DNA of 64,000 nt from Vibrio rhodolitus. GTDB taxonomy: Bacteria; Pseudomonadota; Gammaproteobacteria; Enterobacterales; Vibrionaceae. Within the stretch, counting starts at the first letter, position 1. Each line of letters opens with the position of its first letter. Below, one piece after another: positions 46,575-56,119 of this stretch. Under the pieces are notes generated by a model. It was not told where the DNA came from, made no database searches, and worked only from the letters and a program-made list of their open reading frames with translations. A program made the position numbers and the translations under genes. The stretch spans positions 1 through 64,000 of the forward strand of contig NZ_QLYZ01000006.1 of the NCBI RefSeq assembly GCF_003350325.1. Direction: 5' to 3'.

Positions 46575-48698
46575 ATGAAGAAAATCGCGTTAGTGCTCGC
46601 CATTCCTATCGTGGTAATTATCGCCGCCATCTTGGCGTTGGTGTTGCTCGTTAACCCAAACCAATTCAAGCCTCTGATCGTTGAGCAAGCTAAACAGCAA
46701 ACGGGTTTAGATCTTGTCATTGAAGGCGACATTGATTGGCAATTTTTCCCTTCTGTTGGTTTCACCTTGGGTAAGACTGAGTTGAAAAATCCGCAAGGGT
46801 TCAACCAGCCAAATCTATTTAAAGTTGAACAAGTTGGTATTGATGTTTCGGTAATGCCGCTCTTTAGCCAACAGCTTGAGATTGGTAACGTCACGCTTGA
46901 TGGCGCAGAGTTTTATATTGAAACCCGTAAAGATGGGGTGAAAAACCTTGATGCGCTTGCTCAAAATCAAGATAAGCAAACGCAAACCAAACAAGATGAA
47001 GCGCCAGTTAGTGCTCCTGCATCAGAGGCTAATGCACAAGGGTCTTCGCCATGGACCATTAGCCTAGCGGGCGTTTCTATCACTAATGCGCTACTGGATA
47101 TTCAAGACGACAAAGCGGGCACTCACACTAAGCTGTACGATGTGTCACTCACCTTGACCGAATTTGCCCTCGATGCGTGGAGCAAAGCGGATTTTGCGAT
47201 GAAAGGTGAAACTAATCAGCAGAAATTTGCAGCCCAAGGTAGTGCAGAGCTGAAGCTTGCGACTGGCTTTACCCAATATGAGCTGAAAAATATCAGCTTT
47301 GATGCGAGCTACAGTGATGCGAGCAACAAAATTGACTCCGCCAGTATCCAACTTGATACCTTTGCTTTTGATCAAGTGAATAATCTTAAGTACGCAGTGA
47401 AAGGTACAGCAGCAGATTTAGCGCTTGATCTTAAAGGTGGTGCACAACTGACGGTTGATAAAGCAATCAGTAAAGTAACCATGAAACAGTTGGCTTTAGA
47501 CGCAACATTAGAAGGTGCGGCATTGCCTCAGTCGCCGATGAAAATCGATATGGCGTCAGACTTATCGTTTGATTTGACCAAGAGCCACTTAAGCTTTGTG
47601 TTAGAAAAGCTGACTGCCAATGCCTTACAATTTGATGGCAAATTGGATGTGACGCTGGCTGATATTCCAAAGATTGTGTTTAATCTGCACAGTCCAGAGA
47701 TTGATGTTGATGCATTTTTGGGGCTAGAAACCACCGAGAAGGCGCAATCTTCGCCAAGTACTGGTGATTCAAATCAGCAAGCGAAAGCTTCTGCCCCTGC
47801 TAAAGAGCAAGAGCCGGATTTATCAGCATTGAAAACGCTTGATGTGAATGGTGCGATTACCATCGATAAGTTCAAAGCAGGTAACGCCAAAATGCAAAAT
47901 GTGGCGGCGAAGTTTAGCGTTAATCGTGGTGTGGTGAAGTTAAGCTCATTTAGCTCGAATCTGTACGATGGTTCCATCAAAGCAACGGCAACCCTTGATG
48001 CGCGTAAATCTCCAGCCACTTACAGCGCTAAAAAACAAATCAAAGGCGTGAAAGTACTACCCCTGCTGATCGATGTGGCGCAAGTCGACAAGCTAGAAGG
48101 GACAGGTAATATTGATGTGGACGTGACAGGCAAAGGTCTAGCTCCAACCACAATGAAGAAAAACCTCGCAGGTACGATTAAGATTAATTTTGCCGACGGT
48201 GCAGTAAACGGCATTAACGTCGCGCAGCTTATCCGTGAAAACTACGCCAAATTCAAAGGTCAGTCGTTAGAAGGGCAAGACCAAGTTAAGAAAACCGACT
48301 TCAGTGCGATGACGGCAACGCTGAATTTGAAAAACGGTGTGGTCTCTACCAACAACCTTCATGCTCAATCACCACTGCTCCGCGTTCGTGGTGAAGGCAG
48401 TGCCAATTACCTCAATGAGACTGCGGACTTTACCATTAGTACATCGATTGTGGGTTCTCTTGAAGGGCAAGGTGGCAAAGATATCGATGAGCTAAAAGAC
48501 ATTACCATCCCGGTCAATATCTCTGGTAAATGGTCAGATCCGAAGTTCAAATTGGTGTTTGATGATGTGCTGAAACAGAAAGCGCAAAAAGAGATCGACC
48601 GAGGTCTTGAAAAACTGGATGAAAAATTAGGCGAAAAAATCAAAGACGAAAAGACCAAAGAGGCGATTAACGGTCTGCTTAAAGGTCTGTTTAATTAA
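46575..48698 (+). CDS. asmA: AsmA family protein
   Basis: The 707-residue envelope protein has a single N-terminal membrane anchor (residues 4-27) and a long periplasmic body with the AsmA N-terminal signature (V-N-P-N-Q-F-K-P-L-I, G-D-I-D-W-Q-F-F-P) and a conserved C-terminal AsmA domain. AsmA-type proteins form bridge-like structures linked to phospholipid transport to the outer membrane. Two low-complexity linkers, rich in Gln, Ala, Ser and Pro, lie near residues 135-155 and 390-415. The last 50 residues are Lys/Asp/Glu-rich. A GC-rich terminator follows. Confidence 0.92.
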   Translation: MKKIALVLAIPIVVIIAAILALVLLVNPNQFKPLIVEQAKQQTGLDLVIEGDIDWQFFPSVGFTLGKTELKNPQGFNQPNLFKVEQVGIDVSVMPLFSQQLEIGNVTLDGAEFYIETRKDGVKNLDALAQNQDKQTQTKQDEAPVSAPASEANAQGSSPWTISLAGVSITNALLDIQDDKAGTHTKLYDVSLTLTEFALDAWSKADFAMKGETNQQKFAAQGSAELKLATGFTQYELKNISFDASYSDASNKIDSASIQLDTFAFDQVNNLKYAVKGTAADLALDLKGGAQLTVDKAISKVTMKQLALDATLEGAALPQSPMKIDMASDLSFDLTKSHLSFVLEKLTANALQFDGKLDVTLADIPKIVFNLHSPEIDVDAFLGLETTEKAQSSPSTGDSNQQAKASAPAKEQEPDLSALKTLDVNGAITIDKFKAGNAKMQNVAAKFSVNRGVVKLSSFSSNLYDGSIKATATLDARKSPATYSAKKQIKGVKVLPLLIDVAQVDKLEGTGNIDVDVTGKGLAPTTMKKNLAGTIKINFADGAVNGINVAQLIRENYAKFKGQSLEGQDQVKKTDFSAMTATLNLKNGVVSTNNLHAQSPLLRVRGEGSANYLNETADFTISTSIVGSLEGQGGKDIDELKDITIPVNISGKWSDPKFKLVFDDVLKQKAQKEIDRGLEKLDEKLGEKIKDEKTKEAINGLLKGLFN

Positions 48699-48720
48699 TT
48701 CGTTCGAGAGTGCAATCCAA

Positions 48721-48746
48721 GCCCGCGTGATGACGCGGGCTTTTTT
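48721..48746 (+). terminator. Rho-independent terminator after asmA
   Basis: GCCCGCGT pairs with ACGCGGGC around GATG, followed by TTTTTT. Confidence 0.88.
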
Positions 48747-48808
48747 ATGCTTGGTATATCAATCTGATAACGATGAGGTGTAAGCCTGTCATAAACAGAT
48801 TGGTTAAA

Positions 48809-49414
48809 TTACCAATCCACACCTTTAAGTGCTTTGACGCCAGACTCAAACGCATGTTTAACGTTTTTAACTTCAGATACAGTGTCAGCCATCTCAATTA
48901 GGGTGCGATGAGCTGCACGCCCGGTAATCACGACAGACTGCATTTTCGGACGGTTATTTAGCGCTTCCACCACTTCATCCAGATCAATGTAGCCGTAAGT
49001 CACCATATAAGTCAGTTCATCAAACAGAACCACATCAATCGACTCATCTTGCAGCATGCGTTTGCACTCTTGCCACACCAATTGCGCGGCTTCTGTGTCT
49101 GCTTGCTTATTTTGCGTCTCCCAAGTGAAACCGGTCGCCATCACTTGAAATTCAACGCCCAGCTTTTCTAGTAAGTTACGCTCACCGTTGTCCCAAGTAC
49201 CTTTAATAAATTGTGCGACAGAACACTTCAAACCATGCCCAACAGCACGTGCGATAGTGCCAAAGCCTGAGGTTGATTTGCCTTTACCATTGCCGGTAAT
49301 TACAAGCAGTAAGCCTTTGACTTCAGTTGCGGCGGCAACTTTGGCGTCGACTTGTTGTTTTACTTTTTCTTGTCGTGCCTTATGACGTTGTTGTTTATCG
49401 TTTTCAGCTACCAT
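48809..49414 (-). CDS. cobO: Corrinoid adenosyltransferase CobO/BtuR
   Basis: The 201-residue enzyme transfers the adenosyl group of ATP to cobalamin. It has the P-loop G-N-G-K-G-K-S-T near residue 43 and matches E. coli BtuR along its length, including F-I-K-G-T-W-x-N-G-E-R-N-L-L and D-E-L-T-Y-M-V. The start ATG at 49414 has AAGGAA upstream and gives MVAENDKQQ; further in-frame starts (49438 and beyond) would run through the promoter of the divergent phosphatase gene and were rejected. Confidence 0.94.
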   Translation of the reverse strand: MVAENDKQQRHKARQEKVKQQVDAKVAAATEVKGLLLVITGNGKGKSTSGFGTIARAVGHGLKCSVAQFIKGTWDNGERNLLEKLGVEFQVMATGFTWETQNKQADTEAAQLVWQECKRMLQDESIDVVLFDELTYMVTYGYIDLDEVVEALNNRPKMQSVVITGRAAHRTLIEMADTVSEVKNVKHAFESGVKALKGVDW

Positions 49415-49497
49415 GGGAATTCCTTTTTTATCGGTCATTTTTGCTATGATATACGCAAGTAAGGTTAAGAAAAACCATTGATAATTCAGGGGAACGA

Positions 49498-49947
49498 ATG
49501 AAAAAGATACTGGTTGTTTGTATGGGTAATATCTGCCGCTCACCAACTGGTGAAGCAGTATTACGTGCCAAAGCACAGCAGTTGGGGATTGATGTTGAGG
49601 TAGACTCGGCAGGGACAATTGGTTACCACCAAGGTAACCCACCTGATGAGCGAGCGCGAAAAGCCGCTGAGCTGCGTGGATACTCTTTTAAAGGCATTCG
49701 TTCTCGCAAAGTTGAACAGAGTGATTTTGCCAAGTTTGATCTTATTTTGGCGGCAGATCATGACAACTTGCATGATCTACAAGCAATTTGCCCAGCGGAA
49801 TACCAAGCAAAGTTAAAACTTTATCTCAGCTTTAGCGCCGGTGAAGAGCAAGAGATCCCTGATCCTTACTATGGTGGAGAGCAAGGCTTCGAGTTGGTAC
49901 TCGACCTGTTAGAAGATGCGGCAGAGAATGTATTAACAACGCTGTGA
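49498..49947 (+). CDS. Low-molecular-weight protein-tyrosine phosphatase
   Basis: The 149-residue cytosolic phosphatase has the active-site loop C8-M-G-N-I-C-R14-S near the N-terminus and the catalytic-acid motif D-P-Y-Y-G-G near residue 121, both typical of the family. Such enzymes often regulate capsule or exopolysaccharide kinases when encoded with them, but no polysaccharide gene is near; here it lies alone, divergent from cobO. A GGGGAA ribosome site precedes the ATG. Confidence 0.93.
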   Translation: MKKILVVCMGNICRSPTGEAVLRAKAQQLGIDVEVDSAGTIGYHQGNPPDERARKAAELRGYSFKGIRSRKVEQSDFAKFDLILAADHDNLHDLQAICPAEYQAKLKLYLSFSAGEEQEIPDPYYGGEQGFELVLDLLEDAAENVLTTL

Positions 49948-49952
49948 GCGCG

Positions 49953-50615
49953 TTAGGCAGCGACAATACGTCCATTAAAATAGTCATTGGTGACAATATA
50001 CTCGGTGGTGCGGATAACCTCATCTTGCACTTCCGCCCAGTTCAAGCCATTGGCTTCACCGCATGGCACTACGCCACCGACGCGAATATTAAATGGCGTT
50101 AACTCTTTCGCCCAGCTTTGGGTAAAGCCTGAAACAAATGAAGAGGCGTTATCAAAACCAGCCATATCTTCATAGTTGGTATAGCCAATTACGTTGACGA
50201 TAACGCCGGCCTTTTTTTCTTGTCGCATATGACGGGCATAAACCTGCCCAAAACCAAACAGAATGCTCGCCATGGTGGTCAAATTGTTTGCAAAAGAGTC
50301 ATAAGCAGATTGCTCAAAAATATTGGCTACCGCCTTGCTGGTGCAAGTATTGATCAGCACATCGGGTGAGCAGTCTAACGCCATTTCGATAGAGTTAAAC
50401 AGCTGTTGAATCGACGGTATGGTGTAATCGACCAAGGTGAACTGGTGAACACTTGGGTTAATAGTTAAACAGCGGTTATATGTATCATCCAGCAAACGCT
50501 TGTCGGTATCACACAAAATGACCAGTGCACCTAAAGATGAAAAATGGGTCGCAAGCGTGCTCCCAACTCTAGAACCAGCAGAGGTTACTAACACTACTGC
50601 ATTGTCTATTTTCAT
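49953..50615 (-). CDS. SDR-fold protein with missing catalytic residues
   Basis: The 220-residue protein has the overall short-chain dehydrogenase/reductase pattern, but key motifs are altered. The cofactor loop reads T-S-A-G-S-R-V-G (residues 11-18) instead of TGxxxGxG, the N-N-A-G motif is I-N-T-C-T (88-92), and the Y-x3-K pair is replaced by Phe154 and Ser158 (F-D-N-A-S). It probably binds a nucleotide or protein without normal dehydrogenase chemistry, or has a different active site. It is convergent with the phosphatase gene, 6 bases apart. Confidence 0.8.
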   Translation of the reverse strand: MKIDNAVVLVTSAGSRVGSTLATHFSSLGALVILCDTDKRLLDDTYNRCLTINPSVHQFTLVDYTIPSIQQLFNSIEMALDCSPDVLINTCTSKAVANIFEQSAYDSFANNLTTMASILFGFGQVYARHMRQEKKAGVIVNVIGYTNYEDMAGFDNASSFVSGFTQSWAKELTPFNIRVGGVVPCGEANGLNWAEVQDEVIRTTEYIVTNDYFNGRIVAA

Positions 50616-50803
50616 ACTTTATCTCCACCTAGCTAACGTCAAAAATCTGTCTACAAAGAATGGTAGATTAATTGTTATTTAGATGTGAATAAGTTCAAAT
50701 AAGCTGTGTATGAGTTGCATAAGTTTCCGATTATTTGCGGTCATTCACAAACTAGATAACCGACAATTCGGATGCGTAAAAGTGTGCTAGGTGCGGCACT
50801 TTT

Positions 50804-51310
50804 TTACGCTTGTGCGCGGATTTGGGCGGTGCGTTGTGCTTCGACGAGTTGATTGTACAAGTCAAATGGCATCAGCTTTCTCGGCTCTTTTTCACCCAGT
50901 TTTCTCTGTTGGTGCAGAGATAGGTTGTGGTAGACCTCTTCGGGCAAACTGTGCGTTTGCTCAGGAAGATAGACTAGTGCTTCGGGGATTAGGTAATGCG
51001 CCAATTTGGCACTCGCTAGTCCGCCATGGTGAAACTGGTGAGCTTGTTGCGCTGAGATTTGGTAAGAGCTTTGATCTGATTGCAATTGCTGTGGTTTTTG
51101 CAAGTCAAACCGTTGGCGCAATGTTTGGTCAGTAATTTCGACCTGATCGATTTGCTCGACAGGTGTGTTGTCTCGAACATCATTGGAAAACATCGATACC
51201 AGCAGGGCAAAATCAGCACGGCGCCCAGCATGAACGGCATGGTTTATCCCCGTGCCGAACTGAAGTTCGCTTATTGTGTTGATATTACTGACGGCTTCTA
51301 CTTGCATCAT
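50804..51310 (-). CDS. VC2046/SO_2500 family protein
   Basis: The 168-residue cytosolic protein resembles the uncharacterised VC2046/SO_2500 family, whose V. cholerae member also lies next to sodB. It begins with two Met codons (MMQVEAV), has a G-R-R-A-D-F-A-L-L-V-S-M-F-S-N-D-V pattern near residue 29, and is rich in Gln and His in the middle. No known catalytic motif is visible. The function is unknown. Confidence 0.75.
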   Translation of the reverse strand: MMQVEAVSNINTISELQFGTGINHAVHAGRRADFALLVSMFSNDVRDNTPVEQIDQVEITDQTLRQRFDLQKPQQLQSDQSSYQISAQQAHQFHHGGLASAKLAHYLIPEALVYLPEQTHSLPEEVYHNLSLHQQRKLGEKEPRKLMPFDLYNQLVEAQRTAQIRAQA

Positions 51311-51378
51311 ATTCCTCTCTTTCCAGATAAATTAGCGGCGAGAGAGTCAGAAACTTTAAGCTAAATTTCGTCAACAAC

Positions 51379-51407
51379 AAAAAAAGCCTGCTAGATGCAG
51401 GCTTTTT
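51379..51407. terminator. Rho-independent terminator after sodB
   Basis: AAAAAGCCTGC pairs with GCAGGCTTTTT around TAGAT and is flanked by A and T runs. Confidence 0.88.
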
Positions 51408-51429
51408 GTACGATAAAATCGTGATTGGA

Positions 51430-52014
51430 TTACTTAGCTAGGTTCTCAGCTACGAAATCCCAGTTAACTAGCGCCCAGAAACCGTTCATGTAGTCTGGAC
51501 GAACGTTACGGTAGTCGATGTAGTACGCGTGTTCCCATAGGTCAACAGTTAGAAGCGGTGTAACGCCTTCTTCTGTTAGAGGAGTTGCTGCGTTTGAAGT
51601 GTTAACGATATCTAGAGAACCGTCAGCTTTCTTCACTAGCCAAGTCCAAGATGAACCGAAGTTGTTGATCGCTGCGTCAGTAAACTTAGCTTTGAACTCT
51701 TCGAAAGAACCGAATGCTGCGTTGATTGCGTCAGCTACTGCACCTGTTGGCTCGCCGCCTGCGTTTGGCGCTAGACAGTGCCAGTAGAACGTGTGGTTCC
51801 AGATTTGAGCTGCGTTGTTGAAAACACCGCCAGTTGAAGTTTTGATGATCTCTTCTAGAGTTTTACCTTCAAACTCAGTACCAGGGATAAGACCGTTTAG
51901 TTTAACAACGTAAGTGTTGTGGTGTTTACCGTGGTGGAAATCTAGTGTCTCAGCTGAGATGTGTGGTTCTAATGCGTCTTTCGCATAAGGCAGAGCTGGT
52001 AGTTCAAATGCCAT
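51430..52014 (-). CDS. sodB: Superoxide dismutase [Fe]
   Basis: The 194-residue enzyme begins [20 protein letters not shown] and has all four iron ligands of FeSOD: H27, H74 region (W-N-H-T-F-Y), and D157 and H161 in the D-L-W-E-H-A-Y motif. Length is the family norm (193). The start ATG at 52014 gives this conserved N-terminus; an in-frame start five codons upstream was rejected. In other gammaproteobacteria sodB is controlled by Fur through RyhB; no RyhB gene is in this window. Confidence 0.96.
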   Translation of the reverse strand: MAFELPALPYAKDALEPHISAETLDFHHGKHHNTYVVKLNGLIPGTEFEGKTLEEIIKTSTGGVFNNAAQIWNHTFYWHCLAPNAGGEPTGAVADAINAAFGSFEEFKAKFTDAAINNFGSSWTWLVKKADGSLDIVNTSNAATPLTEEGVTPLLTVDLWEHAYYIDYRNVRPDYMNGFWALVNWDFVAENLAK

Positions 52015-52398
52015 TGCTCGTTTCTCCATATATTAGAAAGAGGTAACACTCTTTCAATTGCTTCCAGATGTTTATTGTTTTATCCGACCCGCGACCTTGC
52101 GTGTCGTTGTCAATTTGACTGACTTGTTGCTAGTTTATCAACTTTTTACGTGATTAAAAGCACGCTAGAGTAAATAGTGTTAGAAAAAATTCGTTTCTAA
52201 CTGTTTATTTAGACACACAAAAAACGGGGTTTTAGCTAAATTTCAGTGAATTCCGCTTGAGATTACCTGTGCGTAGATATCGTGTTAAGATAGCGTGAAA
52301 TTATACTTAATAATACCCGCAATAATTCTGTGCTTTTTATTCTTAGACAATGGTTTAAAATGTGCTGATATCTTGCAGTAACTCCATCAGAGGAAGCA
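52015..52398. other. Divergent intergenic region between sodB and grxD
   Basis: The 384 bases hold both promoters. They are AT-rich, and no clear Fur, IscR or other operator was recognised. No small gene was found. Confidence 0.4.
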
Positions 52399-52734
52399 AT
52401 GGAAACTATTGAAAAAATCAAACAGCAAATCGCAGAGAACTCAATCCTTCTTTACATGAAAGGTTCACCTAAACTACCTAGCTGCGGTTTCTCTTCACAA
52501 GCGGCGCAAGCGCTAATGGCTTGTGGCGAAAAATTCGCTTATGTAGATATTCTGCAAAACCCAGACATCCGTGCTGAGCTTCCAGCGTACGCGCAATGGC
52601 CAACTTTCCCACAACTATGGGTTGAAGGTGAGCTAATCGGTGGTTGTGACATCATCATTGAGATGTTCCAAAAAGGCGAGCTACAGCCACTAGTAAAAGA
52701 AGCAGCAGCACGCGCACAAGGTGATGCTGAGTAA
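52399..52734 (+). CDS. grxD: Monothiol glutaredoxin Grx4
   Basis: The 111-residue protein has the monothiol active site C29-G-F-S and the family motifs P-K-L-P-S and W-P-T-F-P-Q-L-W-V. Such CGFS glutaredoxins bind 2Fe-2S clusters with glutathione and BolA and deliver them to targets. Length is the family norm (115). A GAGGAA ribosome site precedes the ATG, and a terminator follows the gene. Confidence 0.96.
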   Translation: METIEKIKQQIAENSILLYMKGSPKLPSCGFSSQAAQALMACGEKFAYVDILQNPDIRAELPAYAQWPTFPQLWVEGELIGGCDIIIEMFQKGELQPLVKEAAARAQGDAE

Positions 52735-52765
52735 TACTGTTTAAATTTACAGTTTTTCTTGATTT

Positions 52766-52800
52766 ATAAGGGTCACATTCGATAATGTGACCCTTATTTA
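52766..52800 (+). terminator. Rho-independent terminator after grxD
   Basis: AATAAGGGTCACATT (with a nearby A) pairs with AATGTGACCCTTATT around CGAT, followed by a T-rich stretch. Confidence 0.8.
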
Positions 52801-52833
52801 TTTGTGCTGCTGATAGAGATCACTAGGTACGTT

Positions 52834-54801
52834 ATGTCACGTTTATTTATTGCTGAAAAACCAAGTTTAGGGCGCGCGATTGCAGCGGCACTGCCGGGTC
52901 CGAAAAAGAATGAGCAAGGTTTTATTCGTTGCGGCAATGGTGATGTAGTGACTTGGTGTATCGGTCACTTACTTGAGCAAGTTGAACCTGATGTGTATGA
53001 CGAGCGCTATAAAAAATGGAACCTTAATGATTTGCCGATTGTGCCAGAGCAGTGGCAACTAAGACCGCGTAAGTCAGCCAGTAAGCAATTGACGGTAGTA
53101 CGTAAGCTACTTAAAGAGAGTGCTCAAATTATTCACGCCGGTGACCCGGATCGAGAAGGGCAACTTTTGGTCGATGAAGTGTTGGATTATTGTAAGGTCT
53201 CGCAAAGTAAAAAGCAGAGTGCTCAGCGTTTGTTGATCAGTGACCTTAACTTACCTGCTGTGAAACGCGCGATTGGCGCAATGCGCAGCAACCGTGATTT
53301 TATTCCGTTGTCTGTTTCGGCTCTAGCACGTTCACGTGCCGATTGGCTTTATGGTATGAATATGTCTCGCGCTTATACCCTTTTAGGTCAAAAGGCGGGT
53401 TATCAGGGTGTATTGTCGGTCGGGCGAGTACAAACTCCTGTTTTGGGCCTGGTGGTGCGCCGCGATGAAGAGATCGAAAACTTCGTTCCGCGTGATTATT
53501 TCAGTCTCCATGCTTTGATCCCTTACCAAGGCGAGTTTGGCGCGTTTGATATCCGCGCTAAATGGCAACCGAGTGATGCTTGTAAGCCTTGGCAAGATGA
53601 AGAAGGGCGCGTACTGAATCGTAAGTTAGTGGAAAATGTCGCTGGGCGTATTGCCAATCAACCTGCCAAGGTGACCGAATCTCAGCAAAAGCAAACTAAA
53701 CAAGCGGCGCCTCTACCTTACTCTTTATCAGCGCTGCAAATTGATGCGGCGAAGCGTTATGGCATGAGTGCACAGCAAGTGCTGGACACGTGTCAGTTGT
53801 TGTATGAAAAACATAAATTGATCACTTATCCTCGTTCGGACTGTCGTTACTTACCGCAAGAGCACTTTGCGCAAGCGAGCTGTGTGAGCCAAGCGATTTC
53901 TAACAATGCCAAAGAGTTGAGCGCAGCGGTTAGTGGTGCAGATTTAAGCCTCAAATCGAAAGCGTGGAACGATAAAAAAGTCGATGCGCACCACGCGATT
54001 ATTCCTACGCCGAAACAGGCGTCAGTCAACGCACTTTCCGGCAATGAAATGAAAGTTTACCAGTTGATTGCACGGCAGTACCTAATGCAATTCTATCCGC
54101 CCGCAGTTTATGCCGAAGCTAAATTGGTGTTTGAGATTGCTGGTGGTGTGTTTGTCGCAAAAGGGCGCCAGTTAGTTGCCGCAGGCTGGAAAGCCCTGAT
54201 GGGCAAAACTGACGATGAAGACGCCAGTGTAGATAACGTGCCGCCGCTTGCCGAAGGGACAGTACTGACTTGCCGCGAAGGCGAGATAAAGCAGCATCAA
54301 ACGGAGCCGCCAAAGCATTTTACCGAAGCAACCTTGTTGCAAGCAATGACCGGCATTGCCCGCTTTGTTGAAGATAAAGAGCTGAAAAAAATTCTACGCG
54401 AAACAGATGGTCTTGGCACAGAAGCGACGCGCGCGGGTATACTCGATACGCTATTTAAGCGGCAACTTTTGACCCGACAAGGCAAGAGTATTTTAAGCTC
54501 TCCAGCGGGGCGCGGCTTGATCCATGCACTACCCAATGAATCCACTTATCCAGATATGACGGCCAATTGGGAGCACCAACTGCAAGGCATGGCGGAGCGA
54601 AATCACGCTTACCAGCCATTTATGCAAGCCTTACAAGAACGTATCACCAGTTTGATGACGCAAGTGAAAAGTGGTGAAGTACCGGATTCTTTACGTCATC
54701 TACCGAAAGTTGAGCGACCTGCTTTTAAACGTAAGAAGCGCGCATTCACCAAATCGACAGGTAAAAAGCCAGCGGCAGGGAAGGGTAAGGCGAGTAAATA
54801 A
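52834..54801 (+). CDS. topB: DNA topoisomerase III
   Basis: The 655-residue type IA topoisomerase has the TOPRIM domain with E-K-P-S-L-G-R near residue 7 and D-P-D-R-E-G-Q near residue 103, and the catalytic Tyr332 in I-T-Y-P-R-S-D, as in E. coli TopB (Y328, 653 residues). It decatenates DNA during replication. The last 30 residues are very basic (K-R-K-K-R and G-K-K-P). The ATG at 52834 gives the family start [11 protein letters not shown]; an in-frame ATG ten codons upstream was rejected. Confidence 0.95.
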   Translation: MSRLFIAEKPSLGRAIAAALPGPKKNEQGFIRCGNGDVVTWCIGHLLEQVEPDVYDERYKKWNLNDLPIVPEQWQLRPRKSASKQLTVVRKLLKESAQIIHAGDPDREGQLLVDEVLDYCKVSQSKKQSAQRLLISDLNLPAVKRAIGAMRSNRDFIPLSVSALARSRADWLYGMNMSRAYTLLGQKAGYQGVLSVGRVQTPVLGLVVRRDEEIENFVPRDYFSLHALIPYQGEFGAFDIRAKWQPSDACKPWQDEEGRVLNRKLVENVAGRIANQPAKVTESQQKQTKQAAPLPYSLSALQIDAAKRYGMSAQQVLDTCQLLYEKHKLITYPRSDCRYLPQEHFAQASCVSQAISNNAKELSAAVSGADLSLKSKAWNDKKVDAHHAIIPTPKQASVNALSGNEMKVYQLIARQYLMQFYPPAVYAEAKLVFEIAGGVFVAKGRQLVAAGWKALMGKTDDEDASVDNVPPLAEGTVLTCREGEIKQHQTEPPKHFTEATLLQAMTGIARFVEDKELKKILRETDGLGTEATRAGILDTLFKRQLLTRQGKSILSSPAGRGLIHALPNESTYPDMTANWEHQLQGMAERNHAYQPFMQALQERITSLMTQVKSGEVPDSLRHLPKVERPAFKRKKRAFTKSTGKKPAAGKGKASK

Positions 54802-54834
54802 CAGAGGCGGCTACGTCACAAAGCCGCGCTCGAC

Positions 54835-55038
54835 CTAGTCAAATAGACTGCCATTATCAGCGATTGCTCCACGTACGTCATTTTGTGTTAATACTCGTTT
54901 ACCAAGTTCGCTTTTCACCTGCTTACCCAAGTCAATCAAGGCATCTCGATTAGCTTGGGTTTGGCGTTTACCTGCACTTCGTAGACAGTAATTTAACTCA
55001 TGCGCTTCACTGAAATTCACTAGATGTTTATCCGCCAT
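54835..55038 (-). CDS. Small hypothetical protein
   Basis: I do not recognise this 67-residue soluble protein. It begins MADKHLVNFSEAHELNYCLR and contains a Lys/Arg/Gln-rich middle that is probably helical, with one Cys at residue 18. The ATG at 55038 has AAGGAGAG upstream, a strong sign that it is a real gene; an in-frame start at 55065 was rejected. It is convergent with topB. Confidence 0.65.
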   Translation of the reverse strand: MADKHLVNFSEAHELNYCLRSAGKRQTQANRDALIDLGKQVKSELGKRVLTQNDVRGAIADNGSLFD

Positions 55039-55152
55039 CAGACTCTCCTTATTGAGTGAAATCATTTTAATTTTGGAAGCCGAAGGCGAATTTTCAAGCG
55101 CGTTTGTTAAGTTTATAAACTCGCTTGTATGGGGAATTTCATAGCTAATTGA

Positions 55153-55839
55153 TCACCAAGGAATTTGCTTTCCATCGAAATTAAGAAATTGCCCCGATTG
55201 GTGGTGATGCAAGTTGGCGATAACCTGTGTTAGTCCCTCAACTGAAGTGGCTACATCGATCAGTGCGTTCGGTCCGCCCATTTCGGTTTGCACCCAACCC
55301 GGGTGCAGCGCCACAACAGTAAAGCCTTGTGGTGAGAGATCATTGCTTAAGCTTTTGACCACCGAGTTGAGTGCCGCTTTAGATGAGCGATAGATATAGC
55401 CCCCTCCAGAGGTGTTTTCAGTCATGCTGCCCACCTTAGAAGATAGGCAAGCAATGGCGGGGTTAGAGCTTTGAGATAAGTTGCTGTGCAGCGCTTCGAC
55501 TAATTTCAGCGGAGCAATTGCGTTAATTTCAAATACCTTGCGCCATTCATTAACGTCCGTATTGCCAAAACCGTAGCCTTTAGGACCATAGTAGCCAGCA
55601 TTATTGATCAGCAGATCTAGCAGTCCGATTGTGGCGCTGAGTTGGTGAAACTTGTCATAGTCAGTAATGTCGAGACAATGGCAATGCAGATTAGTATGTT
55701 TCTCGGCGAGAGTGAGCAGCTGTTCGGCACTGTTGGCATCACGATAAGTGGCGTGGATTGTCGCCCCTAGTGCTAGGTAATGGTGAACAAATCCTAAGCC
55801 AATACCGCGGTTTGCACCGGTGATTAGTATCGTTTTCAT
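55153..55839 (-). CDS. SDR family oxidoreductase
   Basis: The 228-residue protein is a classical-type short-chain dehydrogenase. It has the cofactor motif T-G-A-N-R-G-I-G (residues 6-13), N-N-A-G (near 79), the catalytic Ser near residue 131 (C-L-S-S-K-V-G-S) and Y-R-S-S-K (catalytic Tyr and Lys, near 146-150). It resembles the C-factor/sniffer-like subgroup that reduces carbonyls with NADP(H). The substrate is unknown. The ATG at 55839 follows AGGAGAGG; a longer start at 55875 was rejected. Confidence 0.9.
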   Translation of the reverse strand: MKTILITGANRGIGLGFVHHYLALGATIHATYRDANSAEQLLTLAEKHTNLHCHCLDITDYDKFHQLSATIGLLDLLINNAGYYGPKGYGFGNTDVNEWRKVFEINAIAPLKLVEALHSNLSQSSNPAIACLSSKVGSMTENTSGGGYIYRSSKAALNSVVKSLSNDLSPQGFTVVALHPGWVQTEMGGPNALIDVATSVEGLTQVIANLHHHQSGQFLNFDGKQIPW

Positions 55840-55894
55840 AACCTCTCCTGAAGTGACTAACGTGAGAATACTCAACTAAGATTGGTCTATTGTG

Positions 55895-56017
55895 TTAGGG
55901 CATGATGATAAAATCAATCAGCATCCATGCGGTCAACATCATAGCGATAAATGCGAATAAAGCGCCGAGAGTACCGGCTGCGATTCCAAGGAAGAAATAG
56001 AGAGTAGAAGAGTGCAT
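55895..56017 (-). CDS. Possible 40-residue membrane peptide
   Basis: The short frame encodes MHSSTLYFFLGIAAGTLGAL and continues as one long hydrophobic region ending in D-F-I-I-M-P, compatible with a small membrane peptide. No clear ribosome site precedes the ATG at 56017, so it may not be real. A start at 56077 would add 20 polar residues, but it would place the Fur box inside the gene. If real, it could be iron-regulated, because the Fur box lies 12-30 bases upstream. Confidence 0.4.
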   Translation of the reverse strand: MHSSTLYFFLGIAAGTLGALFAFIAMMLTAWMLIDFIIMP

Positions 56018-56028
56018 AGCAATAAGTT

Positions 56029-56047
56029 GAAAATGATAATTAATATC
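56029..56047. promoter_or_regulatory. Fur box between the small peptide and the HDAC-like gene
   Basis: GAAAATGATAATTAATATC matches the 19-base Fur consensus GATAATGATAATCATTATC at 16 of 19 positions. It lies in the divergent region between the 40-residue frame and the histone-deacetylase-like gene and could control either or both. Confidence 0.65.
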
Positions 56048-56119
56048 AATTAAATCTTTTTTGCAGCTTAATTTCAAGCTGTTAACATGAGCTTATGCCT
56101 TGTTACCACGACGATTGTT

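Noticed and set aside
49415..49642. N-terminal extension of cobO
   Set aside because: It would cross the promoter and start of the divergent phosphatase gene, and the family N-terminus begins at 49414.
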